Part shown: positions 21,960 to 34,300 of the stretch, in pieces | How the letters are laid out: the number at the start of each line of letters is the position of its first letter | How positions within the stretch are numbered: position 1 is the first letter of the stretch | Assembly: GCA_019426215.1 (NCBI GenBank) | Contig: CM033408.1 | Span: 23,132,375 to 23,196,374, forward strand | Direction: 5' to 3' | Length of the DNA stretch: 64,000 bases | DNA from: Buddleja alternifolia | Taxonomy: Eukaryota > Streptophyta > Magnoliopsida > Lamiales > Scrophulariaceae | The notes under the pieces: generated by a model | The model's database searches: none | The model's input: only the letters and a program-made list of their open reading frames with translations | What the model was told of the DNA's origin: nothing | Program-made: the position numbers and the translations under genes

Positions 21960-22629
21960 TCAATTGAGTGGTATCCTCCTACACTTAACTCCCAGTTCCG
22001 ATGCGTCTCTCTCTATCTTTGGCTTTTGTTTGTCGACCTCTGTTGGCTCTATGGCCTTTGCTTGCATCATTTGACATGCGAGGGAGTCTCTTATCATAGT
22101 GACGGGCACCAGATGGTTGAGGCATACCGCGCCTTCTTGGGGTGACGTACCCTGGCTATTGGCCTTCTCGAAGATAGTCGACCGCAGGTAAACTTGCTTA
22201 GCGACCCCTAGCTGGGTCTTGCCCCCCAAGTGACTTCCTTTCTTGAGATCAAGTTGATCATAGCTGGCTGGCCTTGTCCTCTTGACTTGGACCATCGTAT
22301 TTCCTCTTGGGTTTTTTGAAGGCGTTGGCGTAGCATTCTCTAGCTATCTTCACATCTCCAACCACCTCTCCCGTTCTGACTGGGTTTGGGAACTTCACCT
22401 TCATGTGAAAAATGGATATGACCGCTTGAAAAAGGTTCATGCTCAGCCTCCCCAAGATAACATTGTATATGGAGGGGGCTTTCATGTGTAACATTGTATG
22501 TGCACCAAGAACTTCATCATCTTTGTAGTGCAGGCTGAAAATGTACCCAATGATATAGGCATAGACACCTCCCTGAGAGAATTCCCTACTTTGCCCCGTG
22601 AAACCCGTGATCGCATCATCCATAGCCAT
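21960..22629 (-). pseudogene. Tat-type gypsy post-protease fragment
   Basis: Two overlapping open stretches (22629-22258 and 22295-21960) in different frames. The first shows the family's GFTG, then MKAPS-YN-ILGR, then a V/MKFPN and GDVKIARECY series, the region that follows the retropepsin active site in Tat-lineage Pol. The protease active site would lie to the right but is replaced at about 22612 by the duplicated LTR block. A frameshift near 22270 breaks the frame. Confidence 0.65.
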
Positions 22630-25600
22630 TGGTAACTTGCTAGAGTAGCTAACACTAACTTTTCACTTTGTGCCATAGTTAAAAGTCACATAGGGTACTA
22701 CTAAGATCAATGATCTTTAGGACTCACACAGTGAAGAAGCAGAGATCCATTAACTCACTTCGAATTGGGTTGCTATGCACATGTAGTATGGCATACAAGC
22801 AACGGTGGAGACTCTTTGTTATAAAGAGTGTATATACATGTCTTAATTAGCTCGTTTCTAAAAAAAAGGCCTAATTCTAGAATATATTACACTTCAACAA
22901 TTCAAAAATAAGTTGTTGCACCCAACAACTCATAGACTTCATAGATAATGGGTAAATATCTATGTCAACTCTTAAGGTATAATGAGCCTCTTCTTGGTTT
23001 TGTTGGGAAACCCGAAAATAATGGAGCGAAAGATAAAATACCACGGTGGTCATCCCGACCTACAGATTTAAATCTTAATAACCCTAGAACTTACCCATTG
23101 TAGCGAAGTTGTTGAAGACTCCGATTCTTCAAAATTATCTCAATCTTTCAGAAATCTATCTACACCACTCTTGGATTTTCCAGCCTTCTCGAATCTTCAA
23201 TTGATTTCTTGAATCTAGATCCAAATGACAAATGTACGCCGTTTCTAAATTATCACGCAGAAAGCTGTTGGGAATCATATCGGCATACGCAGCGAAAACG
23301 AAAAACAGAACCGGATTCCTAAACCAAGATCAATTTATAGCTTTCATCGATTTTAATCAAGAAAAAGATGAATACGAGAAACTTACCTTTATGCGTATTC
23401 AATCTTTAATCCTCGCGAATCTTCAATCTTCTCCAACGGTTCAATTGTACCATCTCTAGATCATCACGCAAGAACAGACTCCAGGAAATCTCCATCTCCA
23501 ATCTCCATGGCAGTTAGGTGAGAATGAGTTGGAAGAAGAGTTTTCTCTGTCTAGTATTTTTGGTGGAGGATTTCACCTAATGTGAAAATTACGTATTATG
23601 ATTTAATTCTTTTAGTTAACTTTGAGCTTGTGTTGTAGGATTAAATAAATCCTCCAACTTGCTCAACAAGTCACACGCCCAGCTTGGGCTTTTTAGACGT
23701 TAGTTGGGTTAAGTTGACTTAATCAACTTAGTCCAATTAGTTTAATCACCTAATATTTAATCTAATTAAATATACATGTAAATTAAATTAATATTCTAAT
23801 TAATTAATTAATATTTTTAATTGACCTTGTCAACATAATTAATTTAGTTATCAATGTTTAATCCCATTAAATAATAAATTAAATTAATTAGTCCAATTAA
23901 TTCATTCGTCCTTCTCAAGGACAAATTACCAAAACACCCTCCAAATACAAGACTTGGTTTCCCCGTTTATTCCTTTATAGCTCGACTCTCTAGGTTCATC
24001 TCGATTTGCAATGGGAGGATTCCAAAGGATGTGGGTGACACTTAGCCAGCACCGTAGCCCAATCGAGTACAAAATGACTGTCATTATGAACCTCTAGATT
24101 ATGAATACCGTATGAGTATAAGCCCTTCACTGACGTATCCCGATTGAGTGAGAGTTATGGAATATGTCAAACTCACAGGAATTGATGCTATACTAAGAAT
24201 CCTAGTAATATGAGATTATCGAACTACCCTCCGTGTCAAACATGAGTTAGTATCGAACTACCTTCATATCCAGTAATCCAATCATTGACAATCACTGAGT
24301 AAAAACCCATGTGATCGGATTACTACGAGCCGTGTTCGAATACTCTAATCCCATCAATGTATCTATGACACAAACTCCCACTATCCCATAATGTTCGAAT
24401 GACACTTCTTTGTTAGAGCATGTGTCATACAAGTCCATACGAATCTCAATGCCCAATTTGAGATTCTCCGACTTGCGAACCATATAAAGGATCAAGTATC
24501 AAACCCTTCCAAGGCCCATCTCTTTAACTACTATAAGGAGTGCAAAGGTTTGCCTTAACGCACATGGACTAGTTGTTCATTTAAGACTTATAGATGCCAT
24601 CAAGAATTATACGAACAACATACTATTGTCTTTATATTAATTAGAGATTGCACAATATAAACTTGTTCCTTATATTCTAACTCTCGTTGGCATCAAGGGC
24701 ACATTCCCAACAAAAGCAAGATAAAAAACTCTCCCTTTTCCTCTCTGAAGTAGACGGCTAGGGTAGAGAGGATAGGAGGGAATTTTTCAATGTTTGGAAG
24801 CTTGTAGGATGATAATGAGTCACTTAGGTTAAAATTCCTCAAGTGTTAGATATTTATATATCATAAAACTCTAAAGCCCATTAACCAAACAACTAAGCAA
24901 AACAAGCCCATATGGGCGTCCATGAGGACGTCTATAACCGAGTGGACTCGGTCAACTCGATCCAATTGCTTGGTCTTGCTTTCATTTATTTAATTAATTA
25001 ACTAATTAATACTAGGAATCAATTTATTAAATTGTTTCTCCAAGAAATAAGTTATTTGATTAAATCCATATTTAATTAATTTATTTATTCATCTAATCAA
25101 TATTAAACAATAATTAATATTTTATTTATCCAATAAATTAAATACTCTAAAGCTTTCCCAAAATATTCCCATTTGTTTTTCTTTGCTATTTTTTAAAGTG
25201 CGACTCTTTAGGTGCGTTTCGTTTGGCAATGAGAGGAATCCATAGGAGGAGGGTTACACCTAACCAGTCACGTGGCACAGTTCATAGCTCAAATGAGATC
25301 GAATGAGTGGATCAATCATTCCAAAACCTTCCAATCAGAATACCATATACGTATAAACTTTTTGTTCTCGTGTCCCAATCAAGTGAGAGTCACGGTTATG
25401 CCAAACTCACTAAACTTGACCATATGTATAAATTATAATAATACGAGATCATTGAATTTGTTTTCGTGCCTAGCACAAGCAACTCTATTGTTTTGTCCAA
25501 AGTCTTTGATCTCCATTATCTATAATCACAACACTTATGAAAGAACAAATCACATCTTAGTAATCAGTTAAGACTACCACTCGTCCATCAAGCACCATTT

Positions 25601-25647
25601 CGAGGTCGACCCCACCAACGGGTGAATTGGATCTAACTACTCTAATG
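22612..25647. repeat. Duplicated nested-transposon block, copy 2
   Basis: Paralogue of 9362-19543. It lacks copia B and the CACTA element and so preserves both empty sites. It has its own ~230-bp deletion inside LTR A (near 24250, where ATCGAACTACC is repeated at the join). Confidence 0.85.
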
Positions 25648-26161
25648 ACAGACTTGATGTCACGAGTACATCTTCAGCCTGATACTTCAAGTCAAAGGTT
25701 CACTTATACCTATCACGAATAATTAATTCTATCATTGACAGTCACAGAGTGAAAACCCATGTGATAGAACCGATGCAAGTCGTGTTCGAACATATCAATC
25801 CACTGATGTTCCTATGATCATAAGCTCCCACTGTCACATAGTGTCCGACTGGCACTCCCATGTCAAAGCTCAGATTGTACAAGTGTTCTAAGTCTTTATT
25901 TGTCCATTAAAAGACTTCATATTACTTGCGAACGAGTTAAGTAATCAAGATCAATCTCTCCAGTGCATGTCTTCTTATCTCATAGGAAGTAGAGAGATTG
26001 CATTGAATACATGGACAAATGTTTTACACTATTTAGAGATGCTAATAAGATTTATGTGAAAACAAAAGCAATGTCTTTTATTATAAATAGAATAAGTCCA
26101 TTACAAATTGAATGACCTATACAATCTATCCTCTATAGCATCGAAGAGCATAATTCTAATA
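23001..26161 (-). repeat. Solo copia LTR 'C', copy 2
   Basis: Begins TGTTGGGAAAC at 23001 and ends ATTCTAATA at 26161 (terminal CA mutated to TA). It is flanked by a perfect GGTTT duplication (22996-23000, 26162-26166). About 1.7 kb after subtracting LTR A. There is no internal region, so it is a solo LTR. Confidence 0.88.
23266..24712 (-). repeat. Solo copia LTR 'A', copy 2
   Basis: TGTTGGGAAT at 23266, ATTCCCAACA at 24712, TSD AAAGC on both sides (23261-23265, 24713-24717). Same site and TSD as in copy 1, so this insertion predates the duplication. Confidence 0.92.
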
Positions 26162-26327
26162 GGTTTTCACCAAGCGACATATCAATAGATTAACTATGTA
26201 ACACTAAATAATGCTTATGTAATGTCTCATCCCTACTCGTTTTCTTAGCGCTAGACGCGATTGCTGGTATGAGAGAGCCAATATCCGCCTATCGACATAC
26301 ATATCAAAACAATGTACTAGTTATTGC

Positions 26328-26920
26328 TGTTAGGATCGGTACAACCCTGGGACACAGATCGCAGCGGAGTCATGGAGTTTAAAACATTTAAACAGAAATG
26401 CGAGGCGTCCCCTAAACATGGTTAGGCAAACATTGTACCATCGAATTCAAAAACTCACAAAGAGAAGAGTTTTCTCGTGTTTACCTTTTGAAGAACAAAT
26501 CTGCAACATTCTTTTTAAACAACTCTCCGGATTGATTTGCTCTAGCTCCCCAAGTGTTGCGCCTCTCTGGTGTATCCACACCTTAGTTTGTACCCTCTAT
26601 TATCTCCACCAGTGCTAGCTAGGAGAATATAAAATCTTGACTTATAAAATAGGGGTATGAATATTTCTTGATGATCTTTGTACTCAACACATGAATTGGA
26701 AGAATAATAGTGAAAGAGATTGGAGAGAAAAGTAGAGACAAAGAATCACACAAAACCTAGTTTGTATGAAGTGAATTGTTAAGATTACATGATCAATATA
26801 AATAACATATATATATATACTAAGTTGGACTTAGTGCCCAAGGCATGTTCAACTCTACACACATACACGGCACATTCACACATGCACATATATCTTTCCT
26901 TTTGCGTGTGCCTATATACA
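26328..26920 (-). repeat. Copia LTR fragment 'F'
   Basis: TGTTAGGATCGGTACAACCC at 26328. Closely similar to LTR G at 46769 through about 590 bp. It stops at the Helitron terminus at 26921. The LTR sequence following the Helitron at 40519 may be its continuation. Confidence 0.75.
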
Positions 26921-28149
26921 CTAGTAAGTGGGGAACCGCGTAAGGCGCGTTGATTGTGCCCGGTAATATTAGCAGTGAAATATCAATTAGAAAATTGTTA
27001 AATAATTATAATCTCATAATTAATGTTATTGATAGAAACCTTAAAATGGTTTATGATATGTAGAGTGTACGTACAGATAACCACAAGCAATAAACTCACA
27101 AAAGATTGATATATTATCAACTTTAAATATCACATATTCTTTTCCATACATGTCACCAGCAAAAATGATCCTGTTTTGCTTATGACAATACATATTTGAG
27201 TAATGGTATGTTCCAAAAACAGTTGAAGACGTTTGATGCCAATGAGCCTGAACCGTATTCCGAGAACCCTGGAATTAAAACAGAATGCATTATGGATAAG
27301 CTAGTCATTTGAAGCACTTTAGAGGGAATAGGAGAACCAGAATTTCAAAAAACTGCAAAAAAATTCAAATTGCAACTGAGAATTATGCTTACCATCTTAT
27401 GAACAGACAAGAGGCGGTTTAACCAATTTTAGTGACCAACTGCACAAAAATCTCAGATTGCAATTGAAAATTATGCTTAGCATCTTATGAACAGAAAAAG
27501 AGGCACTTTGATCGATGTTAGTGACTAAAACACATCATATATTTTCTAAAATGTATGAGGCACACAACCCCTATGTTAAAGAATTAACTCGTTTGGAATC
27601 AGGTACAAACTAAAGAAAAACTATTCGTAATTCAGAAGTCTCAAGCCCAAACAGATTATAGCAATGACTCGAATATTGAATCATTCTCAACAGATTTTTC
27701 TTACTATTTGACACCATCCAGAAGGAATTTGATCAGAAGAAGTTCACAAAAAGCTTGGACCGTAGAAACTTATAAGTTACCCAGACAGTTATTTACAAAG
27801 ACGATTGTATAGATGATTGTTCGGCCTCTGCCAGAGTAAACACATTGTATCGATATTCCCTACAGTACTACTGAGTGTCGAGTTCTTTTTTCTTAATTTG
27901 GACAAGAAACTGGCCTCCATTCAAATGCATATTTATGGCATTATAGTTAATATTTTCATTCTACAAAGAAAATAGTTTAGAAATGATAATGAAAAGAAGT
28001 GCGTAATATAGATAATTAATAAGGCTATATGTACATCCTAATCATATATAATCAACATGTTCCACTTTATTCATGAGCTCTAACGCAGAGAGGCCAAGAA
28101 TTTTTTAGTGAATTCTCTAAATATACTTGTATCTAACTGTGTTGTGTCA

Positions 28150-28380
28150 TAAAAAAGGATGGTTGTAAACCTGTTTCTCAAAAATTTGAAAGATATCAGT
28201 TAAGAACTGGTCCAAAACAGAATTATAAAATTGATATTCAGTGAAGAAAAACACCCTTGGTTTTGCGATGGTTTCTGCGTGGCAGTAATTGCAGATAATA
28301 CTCCATTTATATTGTCCAGCTGCTCGTCCTAAACATCTACTACAACCCATATACCTAAAACTTTGGTCAAAGTACGTAAT
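28150..28380 (-). pseudogene. RPA70-like zinc-ribbon exon(s), minus-strand Helitron
   Basis: Reads YMGCSRCLGRAAGQYKW then CNYCHAETIAKPR, the two CxxC pairs of the RPA large-subunit C-terminal DNA-binding domain. It is clearly homologous to the exon at 37840-37994 of the plus Helitron (CGNC...CNFCYAETVTKPR) but divergent. The upstream exons were not identified, so it is treated as a remnant. Confidence 0.65.
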
Positions 28381-29054
28381 TCTTGCCGTCTCATTCGCTA
28401 TATCATTATTGTGTAAATAGTCAATTCAAACATTATACAGAGATTTAGACTCTTCTTTCCCTTTTGTCTCCTTAATTCTAACCGTAGAAATATGTCCCTA
28501 TGAAAAGATGTACATGTAAATATAGAATCAGAATTTTATAAGCTCAGATTTCAAGTATAACACCAACATCCTCTAATGACAATATCTACCGACCTTTATC
28601 TTTTCTCCAGCCGAGTGAAAACCAATCAACTAAAAATGAATTAGTTATACACTAACAGAGACATATCTGTTTTCGTATCAAAAGCTCAGTTCGCGTTAGC
28701 ATATCTAGTTTGCAAAAATAGGAACATAAATACAACTTGGTGTCGAATATCAAAGTTTCATATATTCATGTGAGTTATCCACAGACTGAAAATCTAAAAT
28801 CCATAATAACAAACTCAAATCATATTAAAAACAAGAAAAAATTCAGTCTTTCCAATATTTACGCAGTTTTAAAGCAATATAATCAGAAGGCCTGCGAAAC
28901 ATTTTGCACTGAACTTCTTCTTTTATTGGATAATCAGTGGACTCTAAACTTCAAATTACCTTATCATCCATTGTTATTTCCTAAAAAGAAATAAGGATCG
29001 ATCTCAAACAAGAAAGTTCTTCCGACCACTTTTCTAGCAAAATTTGGAAGGCAT

Positions 29055-29480
29055 TCATGTAGTCCTATATTCCTCTTTATCCACAAAACTAAAACCGTTC
29101 TTATAGACCTCATCAGTTGAGCAAAGATCATTATAAATTTTAAAATCACATGAAAAATTAATAACTACCCATGTCCCATATACAATGTTCATGTTCTTAA
29201 ATATGGTCATGTAGAGTGTATTTGGATTGAATATACATTTCCTTTTGCACCATATTTTTCTAGTGTTAGAATCAAAAGATGGGAGAAGATACATCTGTGA
29301 ATGTTCACGTAAATTACCGCAACACACGGCCAGGAGATTTCTGTGTTCCGGATCTGGGGCATACATCCTGTTTTGCTGATGAATCGAAGAAAGAACAAAT
29401 GGGCGTTTTTTATTTTTTCTCGTACTTTAACAACGACGGCGTTTTGCTTCCTTATTTTCGCCGTTCTTCTGCCCTTTTCT
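29055..29480 (-). other. Unrecognised coding-like segment
   Basis: A 103-codon open stretch on the minus strand at 29366-29055 with ordinary amino-acid composition. I recognise no family. It may be captured DNA in a Helitron or chance. Confidence 0.2.
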
Positions 29481-30084
29481 GCCTTGTGTAAAAAAAAAAA
29501 GAAAACGTTTCTTCCTTATCCTTTGCCTTTGCTTTTTTGGGTGTTTGGTACTTCACGTGAAGGGGGCTTTAGATAAGCTTGCTACAAACCGAAAAAACCA
29601 GGGTTTTTGTTCAACAACAGAAATTAGGGTCTGCTTCCAGCGTGGGGTGCAGGTATAATCCATTACATTAATTCATTTTATCCCATTATATGATTGTCTT
29701 GGTCTTGATGAAACCTATTCTAGATTCAAATTTATACTGACTAAAGATGAACGTTGCTCATATTTCTCGAAACTCGGTTTTAGTTCGAACCCTGTTTAGG
29801 CATATACTGAAATCAGCTTTATTATTTCTTAATCACCAACTTGGGGTTTGTATTCTAATTCAGTTAGGGGAGTCGGTAATTTAATTTGAATCAAACCCTT
29901 CAAACAGCACAATTCAGATTCATCATTCCTGGAATAGAGGGCGTTAATAATATGCAATTCAGAATTAGTGCCTCTCATCTCCAGTTTCTTAGATGAATTT
30001 CGGTGTGTAATCTATTATCCAGTTATAATAATTATTTGAAGGATCTATTTTCGACTTGAGTTCTTTCAAATTTAAACTGATTAT

Positions 30085-30320
30085 TGATTCAAATTTCTGA
30101 TTTTGATTTTTGAATAATGTCACTTCTCGAGGAGAAGAAACGAAACTCCTTATTTTCGACAAATTTCTTTGTGAGCAGAGAAAACAATAGTAGATTGTTT
30201 TGTAGCACTTTGAAGAATGAAATATCTGATTTTAATTTTCGAATGATGGCACTTCTTAAGGAGAAGAAATGAAATTCTTTATTTTCGAGAAATTTCGTTG
30301 TCAGCTCAGGAAGCAACAGT
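30085..30320. repeat. Imperfect tandem duplication, unit ~130 bp
   Basis: TCTGATTTTGATTTTTGAATAATG...GAGGAGAAGAAACGAAA...TTCGACAAATTTC is repeated about 130 bp later with substitutions. It lies in the 5' non-coding part of the Helitron region. Confidence 0.75.
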
Positions 30321-31387
30321 AGTTTGGGTTTTCCTTTCGAAATAGCCCCATTAGCAGTCGCATAGACACCGTCATAGAATTAATTTTCGGACTTGGCTTC
30401 GGAGGGATCATTAACTTTTACAAAATTACCTTCCCCACTTTTATGCTACTGACAATTTTTCTATAACAAGGTTTAGATAGAGGTTCTTGAGAACCATGAA
30501 ATGGTGTAGTGGATTACATAGGCAATCATATGAATTAACATTGCAGGTTAAATTTATTAGTCTTCCTGCCACTCTTCCAAATCTTTAAAACAATATAATT
30601 ATAAATTGTTCGTAATAGAATTTGAGTAAATCTTTTTGTAATAAGAACTCTCTCAAAATTACATCTCTATTTTTTAACAGTACATCGTTAAAATTGTTTT
30701 ATAACATTTCAACCAACTAATGATGTCAAATTTTTTAATCTTGTGATAGTTAGTTAGGTGCTCAAATATTTATTAAAAAATATTTATTAGATCGGAAAGA
30801 AATTGATAAACTATTTATACTTTTCAACTGTGAATAAAGAAACTATTCTGCTAAGTACACCATTGTCCCTTTTTTTTCCCAAAAAAAACCGTAATTATTT
30901 TTATGTGGCTCACTTTTGTCTTGTTCCTTTTTTCTGATCATTGTATTTTACAGTTCTTTCTTAAAGTTATATATGTTTTTGGAATATGTAGGATTTAGGA
31001 GAATTAGCTTGCTATCGTCTTTTGGCCGCCTGATTTCTATTGCATAACTACCTCAGGTTTGTCCTTTTTTGTATATTTTGGTCTTCTCGGTAACTTAATT
31101 TTGGTCTTTATTGTATATTTTCAGATTTATTGTATGCTTTATTATGTTTTCAGGTTTTGGTCTTTTTCAGTAACTTAATTTGTTGATCTATTATATCTGC
31201 TTTTGTCTTTATTGTAATAAATACTTACAGCATTTTTGCTATCTAATATTTTCCGTCATATTAGTTTTCTTATTTTCTACGCGATTTGTATATTAGTGAT
31301 TTTGATATATAAGTCTTTCCGTTGTAATCCTGCTGTTGGTCTTAGGGTTTTATATCAAACATTAAATTTAGAAACATTTTTGTGTAT

Positions 31388-34300
31388 ATGGCCCAACCAG
31401 AAAACATTATATTAAATGGTCACACATCTAAACGACCTCGACGTAACGAAAGGCGTAGAGATGCTTATAAAGCTATGTCTGACGAGAAAAAAAAGGATAT
31501 GAATGAACGCCGTAGAGCGGCTATTGTGTATGGAGCTCCAACTAAAGAACAACGTAATGTGGCATGTAATAGGGATCGTACATGTGTAGGATCGATTGGT
31601 TTTAGTCGTTTATCTATAATTGGAGAACAACCGTGGTTTTTGCCTGAGGCGCCCTCTTGTATATATTGTGGCGCAATTAGATTTTGTCGTGAGTCACCTG
31701 GTTTTTGTTGTTCAAGTGGTCAGGTGTGTCTTTCACCAGTACATACCCCTGATGAACTCCGCAATTTGTTTTTTGGTGATTCCCAGATCTCAATCCATTT
31801 TAGGGCTAATGTTCGAACATATAGTAACACTTTCTCGTTTACATCATTTGGAGTTACATACGATAAAGAACTTTGTCGAAACGATAAAAATGTTTACGCC
31901 TTCAAAGTACAAGGGCTTGTATATCATTTTCTTAATGATTTAACTCCGGCTGAAGGGACAGGGAAAAATTTGCAGTTATATTTTTACGATACCGAAAATG
32001 AGATCGCTAATTGTTTAGCTGTATCTGATAAGTTAAAAAAGGAACTAATCTTGATCATTCGCAAACTTTTGGAGAGTAATCCATATTCTTTATTTTTCCG
32101 TAACCTGCGTGAATATTCTAATTGACATGAGTATAAGATTATTTTGAGGATCGACCCCGGCTTAGATCAGCGTGTGTATAATGTTCCTACTGTCGAGCAA
32201 ATAGCGGCGATTTGGAAGGATTCAGATGAGTCAGACGGATCTGAAACTCGGGATATTAGAATCTATATTAAATCTGGGGGTAGTCAAAAAGTGGAATATT
32301 ATTACGGCTGTTATGATCCGTTGCAATATGTTATATTATTTCCCAGAGGGGAACTTGGATGGCATCTAGGTATTAAGCGAAAAACTGCTTCTGTAATTCT
32401 GAATGCACAAACAACAATGCTATCTTGTGAAGGAGAACATTTGATGCATCCTTCGGCTTTTTCCTCAGCTACTCAATTACTGCAAACTGAAACAGAAGGT
32501 GCTTTGTGCAATGTATTTTTGGGGTATATTAATTTATTTAATCGCCCTTTTCTAAACGTTTATATTTTTATTGATGTTTATTCTTTTATTATCTGTAGCT
32601 TCTCAGACTACCTATCAAAGGGGGACTATATCTGTCCGTGAATATTATTGCTATAGGCTTCAGATACGCAACAACGACAAATCGATATTATTACACTCTG
32701 GCAGATTATTGCAACAGTATCTTAATGATATGTATATCAAAGTTGAAACACAGAGGCTTGATTATTTTTGTTGTGAACAGAGACAAAAAAAATCTAGAAT
32801 AGAATCTCTTCAGGGAATAGTTGATAGCCTCGGAATACATGGCGAGAATAATCCTAACAAAATTGGTCAGAGAATTATGCTTCCATCGTCGTTCATAGGA
32901 GGTCCTAGAGACATGCATAAAAGATACATGGATGCAATGACTTTAGTTCAAAAATATGGGAAGCCAGATTTTTTTTTTACAATGACATGCAATCCTAACT
33001 GGCCTGAAATTACGTCTAAAAAATTGGAACATGAATTACCACAAGATCGACCTGATTTACTGGCTCGGGCGTTTAGAGCAAGGCTTGAAGAATTAAAAGA
33101 TGATTTAATTAATAAAAAGATCTTAAGCGAGGTTCAGGCTTATACGTATGTTATTGAATTTCAGAAAAGAGGTCTCCCTCATGCGCGCTGGCTCTTAATA
33201 ATGAAAGATAGGTACAAAGTTAAATCTTCAGATGCATATGATAGATTTATATGTGCAGAATTACCAGATCGAATTAAATATCCTTATCTTTTTTGTTTAG
33301 TTGTTAGACACAGGATGCATGGTCCTTGTGGTCATCTGAATATGAATAATGTATGTATGCGAGATGGAGTATGCAAAAATCATTATCCTAAAGAATTTTG
33401 TGAGGTAACATGTCACGGGAAAAATTCATATCCTAATGACAGGCAAAGACAGGATGGAAAAACTGTTTTGGTAAGGAAGAAAATTCTTGACAACCGTTGG
33501 GTCGTGCCATATTGCCCTTACTTGTTAGCCAAATTTGATTGCCATATTAATGTTGAAATTTGTTCTGATATAAAATTAGTCAAATATTTATATAAATATG
33601 TTTACAAAGGACATGATCGAGTAGCATATAATGTCATTGAGGATAATGAGGCTACTATTTTAGATGAAATTAAACAGTTCCAATGTGGAAGATGGATAGC
33701 GGCTCCAGAATCAGCGTGGAGGCTTTTTGGCTTTCCAATGAGTGACATATATCCTTCAGTTATTAGTTTACAATTGCATATTCCTAATTATCAATATATT
33801 TCGTTTAAGAGTACGCAGAAACTAGAGAATGTAATTTCTAATCCCATGGCCTCAAAAACAATGTTAACAGAATTTTTTTTCATGAATAGGTACAATGAAA
33901 AAGCTAAACAATTGAATTTATTATATAGACAATTCCCTGAATATTTGGTCTGGAATGGAAAAGATAAAATATGGACATTAAGAAAGCACGGCACCGTAAT
34001 TGGAAGAATTGTTAATGCCAGTCCAGTAGAGGGTGAAAGATATTACGAGAGAATTCTTTTGCAAAATGTTAGGGGTCCAACCTCTTTTGATTTTTTGCAG
34101 ACTATAGGTGGTATATATCACACGACATTCAGAGATGCAGCTGCACATCTAGGATTATTAGATTCGAATGACTCTTTAATACAATGTCTTGAGGAAGCAT
34201 CCCAATATCAAATGCCGTACAGTCTAAGAAGGTTTTTTTCTACTATATTAGTATATTGTTCTCCCGCAAATCCAACAAATTTATGGCAAAAATTTAAGGT

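Larger units (their letters stand above)
26921..29500 (-). mobile_element. Minus-strand Helitron fragment with 3' end at 26921
   Basis: On the minus strand it ends ...CCCCACTTACTAG followed by host T, with a GC-rich inverted segment (CGCGCC...CGCGG) just before the CTAG, as Helitron 3' ends require. An RPA-type zinc-ribbon exon lies about 1.4 kb inside. The first ~45 nt match the inverted right terminus at 40518. The 5' (TC) end is not visible; the right limit given is a guess. An imperfect ~100-bp tandem repeat lies at 27360-27535. Confidence 0.55.

Noticed and set aside
22258..22629. Host gene of 123 codons
   Set aside because: The ILGR and ARECY motifs identify it as Tat-lineage gypsy polyprotein.
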